Shown one piece after another: positions 27,373 to 29,476 of a DNA stretch of 29,476 bases. Every line of letters starts with the position of its first letter. The first letter of the stretch is position 1. The position numbers and the translations under genes were made by a program. This stretch comes from Nemertoderma westbladi (lineage: Eukaryota > Xenacoelomorpha > Nemertodermatida > Nemertodermatidae), in the NCBI GenBank assembly GCA_032718475.1, contig JAUCBJ010005403.1:1-29476 (forward strand), read 5' to 3'. The notes under the pieces are model-generated. The model was not told where the DNA came from. It made no database searches and was given only the letters and a program-made list of their open reading frames with translations.

Positions 27373-27651
27373 ATCCCAACTTTTTGGCTTTTTGGAATAT
27401 CCTCCCTCCTTGGTGGTTGTAATGTTAAATCTCTTCGCCGGTGTTACTATGTGCATGATCCTTGCTTCGAGGATCCTTCCCTCCATCAACGTCCTCCGCT
27501 GAGTCAGAGTGCGCAGATCGACGATCTGCCTATGAGCAGCCATTCTCTGAAACATACTATAATAAAAACTTACTAGGACCACATTAGTACCAGCAGCTGG
27601 TGTTTCTATCGTTGAGTTGAAGGCAATTATCGTGTTTTCATTTTCGCTCAC
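27358..27651 (-). CDS. Unrecognised 97-codon frame, possible exon
   Basis: ATG at 27651, followed by SENENTIIAFNSTIETPAAG and then a GTCCTAGTAAGT stretch that would be a strong splice donor after about 26 codons. If unspliced, the frame continues with FQRMAAHRQIVDLRTLTQRR to a TGA at 27358. The distal part overlaps the end of the LINE fragment, so only the first 26 codons or the part up to about 27375 could be a gene. No domain recognised. It could equally be chance. Confidence 0.25.
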   Translation of the reverse strand: MSENENTIIAFNSTIETPAAGTNVVLVSFYYSMFQRMAAHRQIVDLRTLTQRRTLMEGRILEARIMHIVTPAKRFNITTTKEGGYSKKPKSWDILAS

Positions 27652-28215
27652 TCAGGGTACTGCGGTACTGGTTTGAGGGGCAGGTTCGTTTAAAGCCAGC
27701 TTGCTGGCTTTCTAGTAATATTTCTTATAAATTGGGTCGCCTTCACGCCTAAAATACATATATTATTTTTAAAACACAAATTTTCTGTTAATACCTGCCT
27801 GTGAACAATCCTCTGTGTGCCTTCCTTTGGGTTGGGGTGCAGATTAAGGGGGGGGGGGGGGGGGGGGGTAGGGGGTTGAAAGCGAGCAACTTTCCCCTCT
27901 TATGATTTATTTGCGGTTTGGTTAATTTCTTAAATACAGATTTCGTGGTCTCAATTTTAATTTGTATCTCTTAACTGAGCCTCATGCTGCGCAAAGGCCC
28001 CACGAACGTGTACGATTGCATAACGAAAATCCATGCCCACCATTGCAAGGGTGAGTTTTCTATTGTTCCATATATAAACCTTGGGACAGTATTTCAGCCT
28101 GAAGCTGTTCTGTGATACCTGCGAATTCCAACACAAATTCTCAAATGTACACTGTGAATTCTATAAATATGGCGCATGGAAAATTAATCTACGTGCTGTT
28201 TTGGCTTTTTAGATT
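27652..28215. other. Non-coding stretch with 21-G run
   Basis: No gene supported. It has a run of 21 G at 27848-27868. The last part, 28090-28215, may belong to the Mutator-like element that follows. Confidence 0.5.
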
Positions 28216-28740
28216 ATGGGTGAAAATCAAAACGGCGCAAAACTGTTCTCTGAGGTATTTGGAATTCATATGCCAGTCACAAAAAGTCGTTGGATGGTAT
28301 ATGTTTCAACAATAAGTACAGCTGTCATAAAACTATCTCTTGGAAACTCCCAAAATGAAGCCAAAAAATTATGGGAAAATCTAGCATTGGATGATCCGGA
28401 CCGAGGTCCTGATAAAGTCTACAATATACCAGTTACTTTTGATGCCACATGGCAAAAGCGTAGACACATCTCTCTATTATGTGGCCTATATTATGTCTAC
28501 CACGTCAGGTGCAGTGTTGGACATAATGGTTGTTTCGAAATATTGCAATATTTGCCACAAATGACAAATATAGCAAACTGACCCATGTACCAAGCCATAA
28601 ATGTGGTGCTAATTTCCGGGGTAGTAGTGGTGCTATGGAGACATTTGCAGCTTCTGTTTTATGGTCTTGCTCAGTGGAACGCCACAATCTTTGTTATACA
28701 GAACTTTGATGGAGACAGTGCTGTTATCGCAAAACAGGGG
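28216..28740 (+). pseudogene. Mutator-like transposase relic
   Basis: Decayed coding sequence in several frames. From 28216, residues lead to IPVTFDATWQKRRHISLLCG at about 28426; the D-x-TWQKRG signature marks the first catalytic Asp of a large group of invertebrate Mutator-like transposases. The frame shifts near 28493, where GAVLDIMVVSKYCNICHK continues. Another shift gives HKCGANFRGSSGAME near 28596, and a third gives FDGDSAVIAK near 28705, the place of the second catalytic Asp. At least three shifts and several stops make it inactive. It ends at a 15-G run. Sequence after 28752 shows no further homology. Confidence 0.8.
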
Positions 28741-28751
28741 GGGGGGGGGGG
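28737..28751. repeat. 15-G homopolymer run
   Basis: One of seven pure G or C runs in the window (11-24 bases). It coincides with the right limit of the Mutator-like relic. Confidence 0.9.
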
Positions 28752-29301
28752 CTACTACGAAATGTGTCCCTTTTATTGTTCAACCGGAGCACCGGCTCTG
28801 GGCCAGGTTTGCCCTGTCCGGCTCCAGACCGGCCCTGGTAAAATAGTTGCCGGAGCTCCAGTAAAAAATTACATGTCCTGCAAAGCAAAAATGAAGAAAT
28901 CGTGAAGTCAGTGTGTACAGATGTATGCAGTGTATGTAGTACTGCAGTACTGTACCCGGTACCGTTACCGTGTATGCTGGTACAGTGGTATGCAATAAAA
29001 TGCAGTAGGCCCCTAACTAATTGAAATCCTCTGATCAATACATTATATTGGAAGGAAGTGGACAACCGACCGGTAGCAGGACAATATATATGTATATGAT
29101 TAGTACACTACTATGGCCTTCGTCCAGTGGATACTCTCCCCCCTGCTCTCATTGGCTGCTGGCCCACTTCACGCCTCTCACCTCTGTGGGAGTGCTTCCC
29201 CCCCCCCCCCCCCCCCCCCCCGCTGCTGTTACTTTCCTCTCCCGGAGGTTTAACCTCTGACCTCCCTTTGTGTGGCCCTTCGGGGTTTGTTGTCCCCGTT
29301 T
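28752..29301. other. Non-coding stretch with C run
   Basis: No gene seen. At 28780-28860 there are self-complementary blocks around GGCTCTGGGCCAGG and CCGGCTCCAG. A run of 24 C is at 29198-29221. Frames here are proline-rich artefacts of that run. Confidence 0.5.
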
Positions 29302-29360
29302 ATTGGGTGTGTGATACGAGGTTAATTGGGGATTAAGGGGATTAACCTCGTATACCCAAT
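29302..29360. repeat. Long imperfect hairpin
   Basis: ATTGGGTGTGTGATACGAGGTTAAT without its six additional bases (GTGTGA) is the exact complement of ATTAACCTCGTATACCCAAT, giving a 20-bp stem around a loop of about 14 bases. Confidence 0.8.
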
Positions 29361-29427
29361 ATTGCTAAAAGGTGCCACTTCCCAACTTTATGGGGGTTGG
29401 TGAGGCGGAATTGAATCCGCTCACACT

Positions 29428-29472
29428 CCCCCCCCCCCCCCCCATGCTATCTTCTCGGTGAGAAGATAGCAT
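29428..29472. repeat. 16-C run followed by perfect 13-bp hairpin
   Basis: C run at 29428-29443, then ATGCTATCTTCTC, loop GGT, and the perfect complement GAGAAGATAGCAT ending at 29472. This is the last sequence in the window, so its context is unknown. Confidence 0.85.
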
Positions 29473-29476
29473 CAAC

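Noticed and set aside
29021-29336. Plus frames with poly-proline stretches
   Set aside because: Created by the 24-C run; composition is otherwise non-coding.

Overview
This is a piece of a metazoan, probably invertebrate, nuclear genome; I cannot name the species. The evidence is AT-rich intergenic DNA, GT/AG exon borders, seven pure G or C runs of 11-24 bases, and a mixture of LTR retrotransposons, LINEs and DNA transposons typical of marine-invertebrate genomes. There are no bacterial operons, no RNA genes that I can recognise and no CRISPR array. Almost all coding sequence belongs to mobile elements, most of them broken.

Left third (1-7740). A long inverted repeat (arms about 215-922 and 6697-7385) encloses minus-strand coding sequence: a 543-codon frame with a long alanine/glutamate-rich coiled coil, a small coiled-coil frame, and a BEL/Pao-type Gag (DUF1759-like region plus zinc knuckles). 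Gag runs straight into a plus-strand LINE fragment, and protease, reverse transcriptase and integrase are absent. The arms look like LTR sequence, but they face each other instead of being direct repeats.

Centre left (7742-12686). A 49-50 bp tandem repeat has been hit by a complete DNA transposon, 7885-12678. It has nearly identical inverted ends of about 287 bp and a perfect 8-bp target duplication, TTTTACAC. This places it in or near the hAT superfamily. Its minus-strand transposase has two in-frame stops and is split by about 1.6 kb of GC-rich DNA carrying a two-unit minisatellite.

Centre (13684-20813). Two minus-strand exons with good splice borders form the 3' end of a gene; their intron contains a plus-strand LINE scrap. 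Just upstream sits an apparently intact Ty3/Gypsy retrotransposon (15135-19974). Its LTRs of 136 and 137 bp differ by one base, the target duplication is CATGT, and a single 1398-codon Gag-Pol frame keeps all main catalytic residues. Beyond it is a possible C2H2 zinc-finger exon.

Right third (21000-29476). In order: a short Lys/His-rich repeat peptide; an unrecognised frameshifted coding segment; the 5' portion of a CR1/L2-like LINE (ORF1 and the start of the endonuclease); a minus-strand pseudogene of about 850 codons for an RNase H-like, transposase-like protein; an RTE-like LINE endonuclease lacking its 3' part; a Mutator-like transposase relic; and a terminal zone of C runs and hairpins.

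The window reads as nested generations of insertions. The Ty3/Gypsy copy is the youngest and may be competent. The hAT-like element is recent by its ends but coding-dead. The 24-26 kb transposase-like pseudogene and the BEL-like composite are the best candidates for poorly described elements.
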